A stretch of DNA of 12,282 nucleotides from assembly GCA_964550025.1 (NCBI GenBank), contig CAZJYI010000244.1, forward strand, positions 1 to 12,282, given 5' to 3'. The stretch comes from CAZJYI01 sp964550025. GTDB taxonomy: Bacteria; Verrucomicrobiota; Kiritimatiellia; UBA8416; CAYOBW01. Each line of letters starts with the position of its first letter. The stretch's first letter is position 1. The notes beneath the pieces are model-generated. The model worked only from the letters and a program-made list of their open reading frames with translations. It was not told where the DNA came from and searched no databases. The position numbers were made by a program, and so were the translations under genes. This document shows, piece by piece, positions 1 to 8,842 of the stretch.

Positions 1-181
1 GTCCACACCGAGAGTGTCCACCGACTGCGGACGTAGTCGCGCCCAGCTCAACTAGAACGTCATTACTTTTGCGGCGAAGGAAGTGCATGATGATCATGAC
101 GATGCCCGCGACGATGATCAACGAGGTGCCAGCTAGTGGGCAGTAAACCGCCCCTGCCTTCTCCGCATTAAGTGGATCCAT
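1..181 (-). CDS. Small single-helix membrane protein, 3' end outside window (partial)
   Basis: An open frame starts at ATG 181-179 and runs off the left edge without a stop, so 60 residues are visible. The N-terminus MDPLNAEKAGAVYC is followed by one hydrophobic segment at about residues 18-36 (LIIVAGIVMIIMHF), then LRRK, which suggests a positive-inside stop. The rest is polar. A GGAG lies 4 nt before the ATG, a short but usable ribosome-binding spacing. The gene begins 53 bp after the stop of the giant macroglobulin gene on the same strand, with no hairpin visible between, so read-through transcription is likely. I do not recognise a family. Because the ORF is open-ended and short, it could be chance. 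The hydrophobic helix followed by basic residues and the spacing argue for a real gene. Confidence 0.5.
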   Translation of the reverse strand, partial: MDPLNAEKAGAVYCPLAGTSLIIVAGIVMIIMHFLRRKSNDVLVELGATTSAVGGHSRCG

Positions 182-234
182 CGCACTCCATTTACATCTC
201 AAGAAACGGTCTAGGCAACTGGGGCACCACGATA

Positions 235-3200
235 TCACTTCGCCTTTTTGACTTCGACACCGCGGTTGTCGCCGCGGCGCTGGACGTCCCAGGCTTTGAA
301 GTTGAGGTCTTGGACCGCTTTGTTTTGCACGTCGATGTTCCGCAGGTAGTCGGATTGTTGGAGCTGTTTCTTACCGCCGGCCCGTTTTCCTTTCATCTGC
401 TCTTGGGCAGCGGCGTTCGGTTTCGGTGGCGTACCGTGGGTTTTCTGACCACGGTAGAAGGCGTATCTTCCGCCCTCGGCCCTGGCGAGGACGGTGGCGG
501 TGCCGTTGATGCCGTCGGCTTGGAAGACGCCGCGCAGGTCGGTGTGGCCCGAGAGGAACAGGTCGTTGTTGGTGCCGACCACCTTGACCAGCACTTCTGG
601 GATGTAGTTGCCGCCGGCGGTGACGTCGCGGACGTTGACGCGCACGCTGCCCTCGTCGGTGGCCTCCTGGATTTCCAACTTGAGTGGGGTGATGAGGATG
701 AGGCCGCTGGTGTAGAGGTTGTCGCCGCGGCAGATGACGAGGTAGGCGCCCTCATCTTTGATCGGGAGTTCCGCCTTCATTGTTTTGTCGGCGAAATCTT
801 GGCCATCGCCGAGCGGGATGCTGAGCGAGCTCTCGGGATCGATGCCGGCGAGGTCGACGGCGGTAATGTTGCTGAGGTTCTTCTCCCGCAGGTAGAGTTT
901 CATCAGGTCGACTTTGTAGATCTCGAGTGCAGCCTCTTTGATGTTGCGGTAGTCGATTTTGATCTCGACGGCCTCGCCAGGTTTGAGCGTGGTGACCTCG
1001 CCCATGCTGATCTTCTTCTCTTTGAAATAGTCGATGGCGTCGGCGGCGTCGGGGTAGAGCTGGCTCACTTTTTCATACCAGGTCATGGCGTCGGCGGGTT
1101 TGCCGGTGGCGTGGTAAATCTGCGCCGTGATGTAACGGGCGTAGTCGCGGTCTTTGCTGTCGCCGTTGGCCACACTGGTGGCGCTGGTGAGGGCTTCTTG
1201 GTAGTGGCGCTGCCAGAAGTGGCCAAGAGCGGCCATGTATTCGAAGCTGGACTTGAGCTCGCTGTCGGCGTGGCGCTCGGCGCCGCGAGCGGCGCGCTCC
1301 ACCACGTTCGCGTAGTCTTTGAGGGCAAAGTAGACGTTGGCCTCGGAGAAGGCAGCGTCGTCGGCCAGCGGGCTTTTTGGATAGAAGGTGAGGAAGCGGT
1401 GCAGCAGGTCGCGGCTGTGCTCGAGCATGGCGATCTTCTCCGGCTCGTCGCGTTCGCTGGGCTTCTCGTGGATCTCGGTATCGGCCTCGTCGGGTGTCGG
1501 CTGGCGTTCGCGCAGACGCTTTTCGCGCGCGGCGATGGCCTTGGCCTCGGGTGCCTTCTGGAATAGGGATTGGCTGAGGGCGAAGAACGCGGTGGTGACA
1601 TCGGCGCTGTCAGGGTATTCGAACCATAGTTCTTCCTGGTAGCGGACTGATCCGAGGTATTGGCCCTGGTCTTCAAGGACGGCGCTGAGTTTGGCATCGT
1701 TGAGGAAGCTGCTTTCGATGGCGGCCTGGAAGACGAGCCAGGCGCGCTCGAACTCGCCGATCCCGCGGTAGGCCCGGCCGACGGTGAGGGTCTTGTCGAA
1801 GGGGATGACGAGTTCCGGGTGGCGCTCGCGCAGGATCTCGAACATCTCGACGATGCGCGCGTTGTCGAGCTTCTCGCGGCCGGTGTGGATCCACAGGAGC
1901 ATGCGGGCGATGTCGCGCTCGAAGCGCTTGCGGTCGTCCTTGTCGGCGAACAGGGCGTCGAGGTGTTTCTGCGCTTCGTCTTGTTTGCCGTCATTGAAGA
2001 GTTTGGTGGCGAGTTCAAAGTGTTCGGCGCCATTCGTCTTGTAGGGGTCCTTGCTCTTGGCACCGGGCCTGAGGATCTCAAGATCTCTGGGTTTGCCGAC
2101 TCGCATGCGGCCACGATCGACGGCATCGTGGATGATTCCCGGGAGGACGCGGTATTTGCCGGGGGCATGGGCGACGAGTTCGTAGTTGATCTGGTTGAGG
2201 TGGCCGGGTGCGAAGTAGAAGCGCAATTTGGACCCCTCGGTCTCGATGCGCTTGTAGTTGCCAGCCAGCGAGCCAGCGACGAGCAGGGCACCTGTCGGGA
2301 TGTGTTCTTCGTAGACGAGGTATTCTTTCTGGCGCCCGTTGCTGGTGCTGTTGTGGAAGGAGACGTGTGTGCGGAAGCGTTGGCCGAGTTCGAGCGAGGT
2401 GACCGGGGAGGTGCTGTAGGCTGTGAGCGGCACTTCGCGGTAAGCGAGCTTGTCGTGGTAGTAGACTTTCTGGTCGAAGCGCGGGTAGTCGAGCGTCTCT
2501 GGGTCTTTGAGATCGGGGGAGAAGCCCGACAGAGTGGCGGCATAGCGGATCTCGCCGCGGCCGTCGATCTTGATGCGGATCTTGTTCTCGCCGGCATCGA
2601 TCTGTTCCGGCGTGACGGCGAAGGTCTGGGTGGTTTTCAGGTTCGCAGACTTGATAGTGCCGACAAGCCTGTCGTTGACCAGTAGCTGAATGGTGAAATC
2701 GTCACCGGGGCGCTCGCCCTGGTTGTAATATTCTGCTAGGGCGGCGACGATGGTGCCCAGCGAGCGGTTCGACTGGAGCCGGGTGGTCTGGGCAAGAAGG
2801 TGGTTGGCGACCGCCGCGGTGGTGGCGGAGTCGCGGCGCAGTTTTGCGTACGACCAGAGCGCGAGGGCGGTGGTGCCGACGTCGTCGCTGAGGATCGAGT
2901 GTTGAGAGTTCGACTTCCAACGGCATTGTTCGACGAGTTTGGTATCGAGGATCTTCAGCAGGTCCTCGGCGAAGGTCGGACGGTCCATGCGGATGAAGGC
3001 GGCAGCCATGTAGGCGAGCGCCGTCTCGCTGAGGTTCTGGCGCTCGCGGTAGAGGCGGTTGGCGGCGGAGAAGTCGGCGCGGCCAGTCAGCGAGAGGGCG
3101 TGGACGACGAGGGCTTTACTCTCCGCGTCGTTGGAGTCGATTTTCGAGAAGGTCGTGGCGAAGAACGTCTCGGCGTTTTCGAAAGTGCTGTGGTGGACTG

Positions 3201-6200
3201 GGATGCCGGCGTCTTTTGCGAGTGCGAGCCCCCAGTAGATGGTGGCTGTGCTCGCGCGCGTGCTGTGGTCAGCGAGATTATTCCACGGCCATGAGCCGTC
3301 CTTCAGCTGCGTGACGACGACGCTGGAGACCAGCGAGCGGACACGTTCGGTGAGGTTGGCGATCTCCTTGGATGAGGCGCCGCGGGCGCGGGCGTAGTTG
3401 AGTGCGCTGGTCGCGGCGAGCAGGGCGCTCGCTGGGGTCTGCGGGTCTGCTGGGTAGATGCAGCTGGCGCCGAACAGCGGACGGCCGCGCTCAAGGGCGA
3501 GGTCGATGATGGCCTGTTCGATCGACGGGCTTAGTGTGACGTGGAGTTTGCGGCCGGAGTATTTTTGCTCTTTTGGCAGGGTGAGTTTTGCGCCGGCCTC
3601 GGTGCTGGTGACGCCGCCGGTGTGGGCGGCGTATTCGAGCCCCCACGGTCGGACGCGCACGTTCGTGTCCGAGCTGTCGCTGTGGTCGCCGGCCTTTGCC
3701 GCGATCTCGAGGTGGAGCGACTCGGTGAACGGAATGGTGTAGCCGTCGAAGACGAGTTCGGTGGTACTCTGCTTCTTGATACGGACGGTCTTCCCGGCGC
3801 TGAACGGTTGGGCTGCGCCGGAGATTCTAAGTGTGACGGCGGCGTCGCCCTCGAAGTCGGTGAGGTTGTGGACCGTGGCGAGCAATTCCATGGTGTCGCC
3901 TTCCTGGAGGACACCGGGCGCCCGCAGTTCGACGAGGAAATCTTTGCGCGTGATGATTGTGGTGCTGGCTTGGCCGACGAGGGTGTCGGTAGTGCAACCT
4001 TTGGCTGCGACGTTCCACTGGCCGGCGGAATCGGGAAGTTGGACCTTGGCCCGTGCTTTGCCGTCTTTGCCGGTGGTGATCGGCGAGAGCCAGACGGTGG
4101 CGGCGTTGGCGATGCTGGTATTGCCGGCGTCACCATTCTCGCCGGCGAACCGGCCGGGCCTGTTGCCAACCCCGAGCCGGACACCGCCAGAGGCCGTCTG
4201 AACGGTTTGCCTGCCGAACAGACGGTTCAACTGTGGGATCTCGCCTAGCTGGGGAACAGCGGCTTCGGTCTGATCGTTAGAATCGACATCTGACCCATCT
4301 ATCTGGATGGAGTTGTTGAGATCCATGAGGTTGGAAGAGGTTTGGCCGGCCTGTCCGCGGCCCTGATCCTGTTGGAGTTGCGGCAGAGTGAGCTGCTGGA
4401 AACGCCCGTTGTTGAAGATGCTCTCGTGGGCGTTGGCGTAGTTGAAGCTGAGGATGGAGTTGCTCGGGTTGAGCTGGAGTTCGAGTTGGTTGATGCTGAA
4501 GATCTGTTCGGAATCGTTGGCGACGATAGTGAAGTCCCGGGCGCCAGCCTGAGTGCGCTTCGAGAGGGCCGTGTAGGTCCAGTCGCAGGTGGAGATGAGG
4601 CTGAACGCGGTGAAGCGGTTCGTGCCTTCCTGAAAGAACGTTAGGACACGCGGAGTATTGTCGGGGTAGCGGTCGAGCAGCGCCTGGTTGACGAGCGCCA
4701 GGGCGAGTTCGGCTTTCACGGGCTTGCCGAGCTGGTCGGTGACGACGATGTCGACGGTCGCATTTTCGCCTGGGGCGTAGGTCTCTTTGCTCGGGGTGAT
4801 GGTGACCTTGAGTTCGCGCCTGATGTTGAAACGCTTGGAGGCACCGCGCAGGACGCGGCCGTCGATGAGGGCGACACTGACGCGGAAGTTGGGGAAGTGC
4901 GCGTGTTCGACGGGGATCTCGAGCTGGTTTTCGCCTTTCTTGATCGAAATGATCTTGTGGCTGATGACTTCCTCGCCCTCGTAGGTGAGCAGGGCGAGGC
5001 CTTTGGCGACACGCGAGTGCAGGCGCAGCGGGATCGTCGCACCGACCTCGTAAGTGCTCTTCTTGGCGAAGAAGCGCAGTTTTTGCGCGTCCTCGTCGTC
5101 GGAGACACGGACGCTTGTCTGGCCGGTGACGGTCTGGCCGAAGCGGTCTTGGCCGCTGGCGCGCAGCGTGTAGACGCCGCCTTTTTTCAGGTTCAAAATG
5201 GCGATGCCTTGGCCGGTTTTTGGATCGGTGGTGACCTCGATCTCCTCGACGGTGACCTGGGCGGTCGGCTGCGGTTTGTAATCTATCCACGGGACGGCCT
5301 CGAGCACCGGATTTTGTTTCTGCACCTCGCTACGCAGGACGGTGATGGTAAGATCCTTGCCGACCGGCTCGCCGTCGGCGCCGATCGTGTCGACTTGGAC
5401 TTCGAAGGCCTCGTTGGCAAGCGCGAGTGGCTGGTCGGGTTTGAGGGCGATGTGGTACCCGAGCTTAGCGAGGAACACCGCAGTATTTGAGGAGATGTTG
5501 AGCGCCGGGATGCTGGCGCCGAACTGCAGCGGCTGGCCGGGGATGAAACCGGCGGTGTCGAGGCTGATCTTGATCTTGCCCTCGGCGTCCGTCTTCTGGC
5601 TGAGCTTGCGGCCGTCGGGCAGGTTGATCTCGACGAGCTTATCGGCAGCGGGCGATCCCCAGTAGTAGGTGGCGCTGAGAGTGGCCTCGATTTTTTCGCC
5701 GCGGAAGTAGACCTGTTGCGGGAAATCGAAAGCGAGACGGACGCGATCGAGCTTGAACTGCTGGACCTGAAAGCTCCCCTGGTAAGTGTTTTCCTTTTTG
5801 TCCTTCGGGTGGGCGATGATGCTGTAGTCGCCGAGTGCGGCGGAGCTCGGAAGCTGGATGGCGGTGTCGAAGGTGCCGAATTCTGACAGTGTCAGTTCGG
5901 ACGCGCCCAGCAGGCGGCCGGCGGGGTCGGTGATGCGCACGGTGTATTCGCGTTTTTCCGGGACGATGTAACTGCCGTCTTTAACCTCGCGGATAATGCC
6001 GCGGACCGCGACGGCCTCGCCCTGCTGGTAGGCCGATTTGTCGGTATAGATGTAACCGCGGCGCGACAGGCCCGTGCTGAAGCGCAGATTGCCGATGTTG
6101 AGCATGTTGGTAGCGCTGCCGCCGGGACCGGTGGCGAGCACGCGCAAGTCGTTGATGGTGGTCAGCTCGGGGAATCTTCCGCGAAAAACGCCGTCGGCAC

Positions 6201-8304
6201 CGGTCTTGCCGGTGGCAATGATGCGAGTGCCGTCGCTGAACAGGAGCTGGGTGTCCGCAGCAGGTTTGTTTTTCAGCTGGTCCTCGACGTAGACGACGGC
6301 CTCCCTGCGGCTGCTCTTGAGGATGAGGTCGATGTCGGAGCGGATGACGAGCGTGGTTGCGGACCAGTCGCCACCCTCGATTTTGACAACGCGGATGCCT
6401 GGCTGCTTGCCGGAGAACGGGATCTCGATGTCGCGGATCAGCTGGGTGTATTTTTTGTAGCCATCGAGTTTCACCTCCCAGGTTTCTTGCGGCTCGATGA
6501 GGTCAATGTCGAGGTGGTCGATGCGGCCGAGCTTATGGGTCTTGCGAAAGTAGGATTCGAGATTGAGCGGGTAGACGCTGACTTTGAGTTTCTCGATGTT
6601 ACGCGCGGTGACGGCAACTTTCGCGATCTCGTCGGTGCGGAACACGCGTTCGGTGGCGACGCCGAGGGATTTCTGCGAAAGCATGAGGACGCGGGCTTTG
6701 GCCGGCCGCGACCACGAACCCCAGGTGAGTCGGCGGAAGGCGGCGAGGGCCTCCTCCAGTTGGCCAAGCTGTTCGGATTGGAAGACGCCAGTGCGGTAGA
6801 GGGCGAGCGATGACTCCTCGGTGTTGGGGTACTTGCTGATGAGGCGCGACCACTCCTCGATCGCCTTTTGGTAATCCTTCTTCGCCACATGCATCTGCCC
6901 GAGGGTGAACATGATCTGTCGCGCGCGTTGGTCGAGCGGGTACTTGTTGAGGAACTGAGCGAAATGTTGGCGGGCCTTGGCGTCTTCGCCGGCGGCGACT
7001 GCGTCGAGGCCGATCTGGAACTCGGCGTTGATGATCCCGGACTGGGACGCAGCCCACTGGGCGCCGTCTGGATAGCGGTTGACGTAGGCTTGCCACTGCT
7101 TGATGGCCTCGTCGTATTTCTTCTGGTCGAAAAGCAGTTGCGCGATTTGGAAGAAGGACTCGCGCTGGAGATTCTCGAGATTCTCGGCTGGGGAGACGCC
7201 CGTCTTGGGATCGGGCGTGGTGGCTTTCTCGTCGGCGATGAATCTGAAGTTTCTTCCGTCGACGAAATCGCGGTGGGCGGCGATGGCCTCGTCGGTGCGA
7301 CCGAGCTCGACGAGCTTGTCCGGCAAGCCGCGGGCGAGTTCGATGGCCGCCTCGTACGCCGGGTAGGCGGCGAGGAATTTCCTGGTTTCGGCGATGTAGT
7401 TGGGCGGGTCTTGGGAGTAGGTGAGGACGCGTTGGTGGGCGACGTCGGATTTGTCACGCTTGACAGTGCCACCGCGGCCGTCGTCGAACTCCATGACAAC
7501 GTCTAGGAGGATCGGGAGAAAGGCGTCGACGTTCTGGCGGGCGGCGGCGTTGTCGCCGTTGATGATCTGGGAGTCGATAAGGGCGAACCGCGCTTTGAGG
7601 CGGTGCTTGCCGGGTGCGACTGGATTCTGTTTGAGCTGGCCGCGCTGACGTGTCGTGCTGCCGACCGGACCAGTCCAAGTCGGGTCGAAGTCGTCGAGGT
7701 ACTTGCGTAGAACGGCGATCGCCTGCGGATGTTGTTTGAGGCGTTGGAAGGTAAGGGCGACTTTGAACTGGATGTCATCGCTGAGTTCGCGCTTGATCTC
7801 GAGTGCGAGAACCTGCTGGTATAACGCGAGCGCCTTGGCGTCGTCGGGCGGGAGCGCGTCGAGCTCGTTCGGGTCGGGGCGGCGGGCAAGCTTGTCGGCG
7901 AAATCGACCAGGACGTTCGCGATCGACTGTTTGCGGTCGGGCGAGAAGATGCGGCTTGCCTCTTCGGCGAGGATGGACTCGGCGGCCTTGTGATCCTTCT
8001 GTGCGATGAGGGCGCGGGCCATGAGGAAACGCGCCTTGTGTTGCCATTGGGAGTCTGGGTATTGTTTCAAGAGTCCCTCACAGGTGACGGCGGCCGCAGA
8101 ATGTTTCCCCGACTGGTAGAGGGCGACGGCCTTGAGGTAGCTGGGGTAGTCGCCAGGCTTGGATCTTTCCAGGTGGGTGATGGCGGTCTCGAACTGGCGG
8201 GCTTGCAGGGCCTGTTCGGCGTCGTCGATGGGTGCGGCCTCGGCGGTAGAGAGGAGGAGTGCGCAGATGGCTGCGAGTCGGGTGGTGTTTTTCATCGTAG
8301 TCAC
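235..8304 (-). CDS. Giant secreted TPR/alpha-2-macroglobulin-like protein lacking the thioester motif
   Basis: The protein has 2689 residues. A signal peptide ends near residue 23 (AEA/AP), so it is exported, probably to the periplasm. In order it has: TPR-type helical repeats (about 26-545); an MG domain pair (about 554-745, with RNIEKLKV); MG2 (about 749-845, starting GYIYTDKSAYQQGE); MG3/MG4-like strands (about 846-1070); a bait-region-type domain (about 1073-1250); a Gln/Asn-rich linker (about 1255-1400); the A2M domain (about 1403-1500, with ATVWLSP and LPDSAGQWNV); a thioester-type helical domain (about 1580-1865, with DGSWPW near 1669-1674); further beta domains (about 1866-2075); a second TPR block (about 2085-2430); a second MG pair (about 2437-2617, with RNIKEAAL); and a basic tail. 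Thioestered bacterial relatives trap proteases. Here CIYPAD replaces the Cys-X-X-Gln site at Cys1615, so a non-covalent or scaffold role is inferred. The GTG start at 8304 has GAGGG about 8 nt upstream. An in-frame ATG at 8295 is the alternative and keeps the signal peptide. No penicillin-binding protein partner (pbpC) is in view. Confidence 0.93.
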   Translation of the reverse strand: MTTMKNTTRLAAICALLLSTAEAAPIDDAEQALQARQFETAITHLERSKPGDYPSYLKAVALYQSGKHSAAAVTCEGLLKQYPDSQWQHKARFLMARALIAQKDHKAAESILAEEASRIFSPDRKQSIANVLVDFADKLARRPDPNELDALPPDDAKALALYQQVLALEIKRELSDDIQFKVALTFQRLKQHPQAIAVLRKYLDDFDPTWTGPVGSTTRQRGQLKQNPVAPGKHRLKARFALIDSQIINGDNAAARQNVDAFLPILLDVVMEFDDGRGGTVKRDKSDVAHQRVLTYSQDPPNYIAETRKFLAAYPAYEAAIELARGLPDKLVELGRTDEAIAAHRDFVDGRNFRFIADEKATTPDPKTGVSPAENLENLQRESFFQIAQLLFDQKKYDEAIKQWQAYVNRYPDGAQWAASQSGIINAEFQIGLDAVAAGEDAKARQHFAQFLNKYPLDQRARQIMFTLGQMHVAKKDYQKAIEEWSRLISKYPNTEESSLALYRTGVFQSEQLGQLEEALAAFRRLTWGSWSRPAKARVLMLSQKSLGVATERVFRTDEIAKVAVTARNIEKLKVSVYPLNLESYFRKTHKLGRIDHLDIDLIEPQETWEVKLDGYKKYTQLIRDIEIPFSGKQPGIRVVKIEGGDWSATTLVIRSDIDLILKSSRREAVVYVEDQLKNKPAADTQLLFSDGTRIIATGKTGADGVFRGRFPELTTINDLRVLATGPGGSATNMLNIGNLRFSTGLSRRGYIYTDKSAYQQGEAVAVRGIIREVKDGSYIVPEKREYTVRITDPAGRLLGASELTLSEFGTFDTAIQLPSSAALGDYSIIAHPKDKKENTYQGSFQVQQFKLDRVRLAFDFPQQVYFRGEKIEATLSATYYWGSPAADKLVEINLPDGRKLSQKTDAEGKIKISLDTAGFIPGQPLQFGASIPALNISSNTAVFLAKLGYHIALKPDQPLALANEAFEVQVDTIGADGEPVGKDLTITVLRSEVQKQNPVLEAVPWIDYKPQPTAQVTVEEIEVTTDPKTGQGIAILNLKKGGVYTLRASGQDRFGQTVTGQTSVRVSDDEDAQKLRFFAKKSTYEVGATIPLRLHSRVAKGLALLTYEGEEVISHKIISIKKGENQLEIPVEHAHFPNFRVSVALIDGRVLRGASKRFNIRRELKVTITPSKETYAPGENATVDIVVTDQLGKPVKAELALALVNQALLDRYPDNTPRVLTFFQEGTNRFTAFSLISTCDWTYTALSKRTQAGARDFTIVANDSEQIFSINQLELQLNPSNSILSFNYANAHESIFNNGRFQQLTLPQLQQDQGRGQAGQTSSNLMDLNNSIQIDGSDVDSNDQTEAAVPQLGEIPQLNRLFGRQTVQTASGGVRLGVGNRPGRFAGENGDAGNTSIANAATVWLSPITTGKDGKARAKVQLPDSAGQWNVAAKGCTTDTLVGQASTTIITRKDFLVELRAPGVLQEGDTMELLATVHNLTDFEGDAAVTLRISGAAQPFSAGKTVRIKKQSTTELVFDGYTIPFTESLHLEIAAKAGDHSDSSDTNVRVRPWGLEYAAHTGGVTSTEAGAKLTLPKEQKYSGRKLHVTLSPSIEQAIIDLALERGRPLFGASCIYPADPQTPASALLAATSALNYARARGASSKEIANLTERVRSLVSSVVVTQLKDGSWPWNNLADHSTRASTATIYWGLALAKDAGIPVHHSTFENAETFFATTFSKIDSNDAESKALVVHALSLTGRADFSAANRLYRERQNLSETALAYMAAAFIRMDRPTFAEDLLKILDTKLVEQCRWKSNSQHSILSDDVGTTALALWSYAKLRRDSATTAAVANHLLAQTTRLQSNRSLGTIVAALAEYYNQGERPGDDFTIQLLVNDRLVGTIKSANLKTTQTFAVTPEQIDAGENKIRIKIDGRGEIRYAATLSGFSPDLKDPETLDYPRFDQKVYYHDKLAYREVPLTAYSTSPVTSLELGQRFRTHVSFHNSTSNGRQKEYLVYEEHIPTGALLVAGSLAGNYKRIETEGSKLRFYFAPGHLNQINYELVAHAPGKYRVLPGIIHDAVDRGRMRVGKPRDLEILRPGAKSKDPYKTNGAEHFELATKLFNDGKQDEAQKHLDALFADKDDRKRFERDIARMLLWIHTGREKLDNARIVEMFEILRERHPELVIPFDKTLTVGRAYRGIGEFERAWLVFQAAIESSFLNDAKLSAVLEDQGQYLGSVRYQEELWFEYPDSADVTTAFFALSQSLFQKAPEAKAIAAREKRLRERQPTPDEADTEIHEKPSERDEPEKIAMLEHSRDLLHRFLTFYPKSPLADDAAFSEANVYFALKDYANVVERAARGAERHADSELKSSFEYMAALGHFWQRHYQEALTSATSVANGDSKDRDYARYITAQIYHATGKPADAMTWYEKVSQLYPDAADAIDYFKEKKISMGEVTTLKPGEAVEIKIDYRNIKEAALEIYKVDLMKLYLREKNLSNITAVDLAGIDPESSLSIPLGDGQDFADKTMKAELPIKDEGAYLVICRGDNLYTSGLILITPLKLEIQEATDEGSVRVNVRDVTAGGNYIPEVLVKVVGTNNDLFLSGHTDLRGVFQADGINGTATVLARAEGGRYAFYRGQKTHGTPPKPNAAAQEQMKGKRAGGKKQLQQSDYLRNIDVQNKAVQDLNFKAWDVQRRGDNRGVEVKKAK

Positions 8305-8357
8305 GTGTTTTTCCCTCTCATGTGATGCCCGAAGCCGGCGTCTGTTAGAAGTTCTTC

Positions 8358-8377
8358 TTGTTACGATATTGTGACAA
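8358..8377. promoter_or_regulatory. 20-bp imperfect palindrome upstream of the macroglobulin gene, operator-like
   Basis: The sequence TTGTTACGATATTGTGACAA pairs with its own reverse complement at 8 of 10 positions per arm (TTGTnACnAT). Its centre lies about 63 bp upstream of the GTG start at 8304. It may be a transcription-factor site. No convincing -35/-10 pair could be placed here. A smaller palindrome with the same TTGTnAC half-site lies at nearly the same distance before the next upstream gene. Confidence 0.35.
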
Positions 8378-8495
8378 ATCGCTGGCGCGCGGTGGCGGCT
8401 CAGAGAGCCGTTCGATTCGGCTCGGTGTTTGAATCCTTCGCTGTCGGCTGTGGTGATCGCCGCTCTGATCCTGCTGTGCTGAATGGCGTTGGTAG

Positions 8496-8514
8496 CACTT
8501 CGGGAAACGAAGTG
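8496..8514. terminator. Perfect 7-bp hairpin between the small secreted protein and the macroglobulin gene
   Basis: CACTTCG and CGAAGTG flank a 5-nt loop. The hairpin lies 24 nt after the stop of the 81-residue gene on the minus strand. No U-tract follows in either direction, so it is a weak terminator candidate or an mRNA-processing hairpin. If it terminates, the macroglobulin gene needs its own promoter in the remaining 180 bp. Confidence 0.35.
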
Positions 8515-8538
8515 AAGTAAGCGGCTTCCCGCAGATAG

Positions 8539-8784
8539 TCACCATAGCTTGTCGTTTTCGTAGTAGAGCCGACCGGCCAGCGTTATCCGATCCTTCCCGA
8601 CGTTGATGACCTCCAATTGGACGTGGTGTCCCTCGTGCTGATCTTTGAGTTTCGTGACCAGGAGTCGCCTACAAAGCCCATTGTCTTCTGGGCCGGCGGG
8701 GGGATGCGGATGCGGATGGTCCGCGGCCCACAGCGAAGAACTGGACAGCAGAAAACAGGCGACAATGGTGCGCTGCAACGTCAT
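8539..8784 (-). CDS. Small secreted protein with His/Pro-rich mature N-terminus
   Basis: The protein has 81 residues. The start is fixed at ATG 8784 by an AAAGGA box 8 nt upstream and by the signal peptide that begins there (MTLQR, then a hydrophobic core, then LWA/AD). A longer open frame extends upstream to about 9381, but it has no protein-like character. The mature protein of about 60 residues begins ADHPHPHPPAGPED, a possible metal-binding or flexible stretch. It has one cysteine, in NGLCRRLL, and an alternating segment (HHVQLEVINVGKDRITLAGRLYY) that looks like two or three beta strands before ending abruptly at NDKLW. No family is recognised. It lies 234 bp upstream of the macroglobulin gene on the same strand, with a hairpin between, so co-regulation is possible but unproven. 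A TACAAT hexamer at 8812-8807 is a possible -10 box. Confidence 0.7.
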   Translation of the reverse strand: MTLQRTIVACFLLSSSSLWAADHPHPHPPAGPEDNGLCRRLLVTKLKDQHEGHHVQLEVINVGKDRITLAGRLYYENDKLW

Positions 8785-8806
8785 GGCGTGATTCCTTTCT
8801 CGTTGC

Positions 8807-8812
8807 ATTGTA
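8807..8812 (-). promoter_or_regulatory. Possible -10 hexamer for the small secreted protein
   Basis: On the minus strand this reads TACAAT, one base from the consensus TATAAT, and lies 22 nt before the ATG. No good -35 box lies 16-18 bp upstream, so the call rests on the hexamer and its position alone. Confidence 0.2.
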
Positions 8813-8842
8813 ATCAATGTCGATGTGGGTGTGCGTAACGTC

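Noticed and set aside
172..1566. 464-codon plus-strand ORF
   Set aside because: It is antisense to the C-terminal part of the macroglobulin gene. Its Val/Ala/Gly/Asp-rich composition is what the reverse complement of a GC-rich reading frame gives, and no domain or start signal is seen.
1660..2685. 341-codon plus-strand ORF
   Set aside because: Same reason: an antisense shadow of the macroglobulin gene with biased composition and no motif.
8345..8545. 66-codon minus-strand ORF overlapping the stop of the small secreted protein
   Set aside because: It runs through the perfect hairpin and the palindrome, has no natural composition, and shows no ribosome-binding site of its own.
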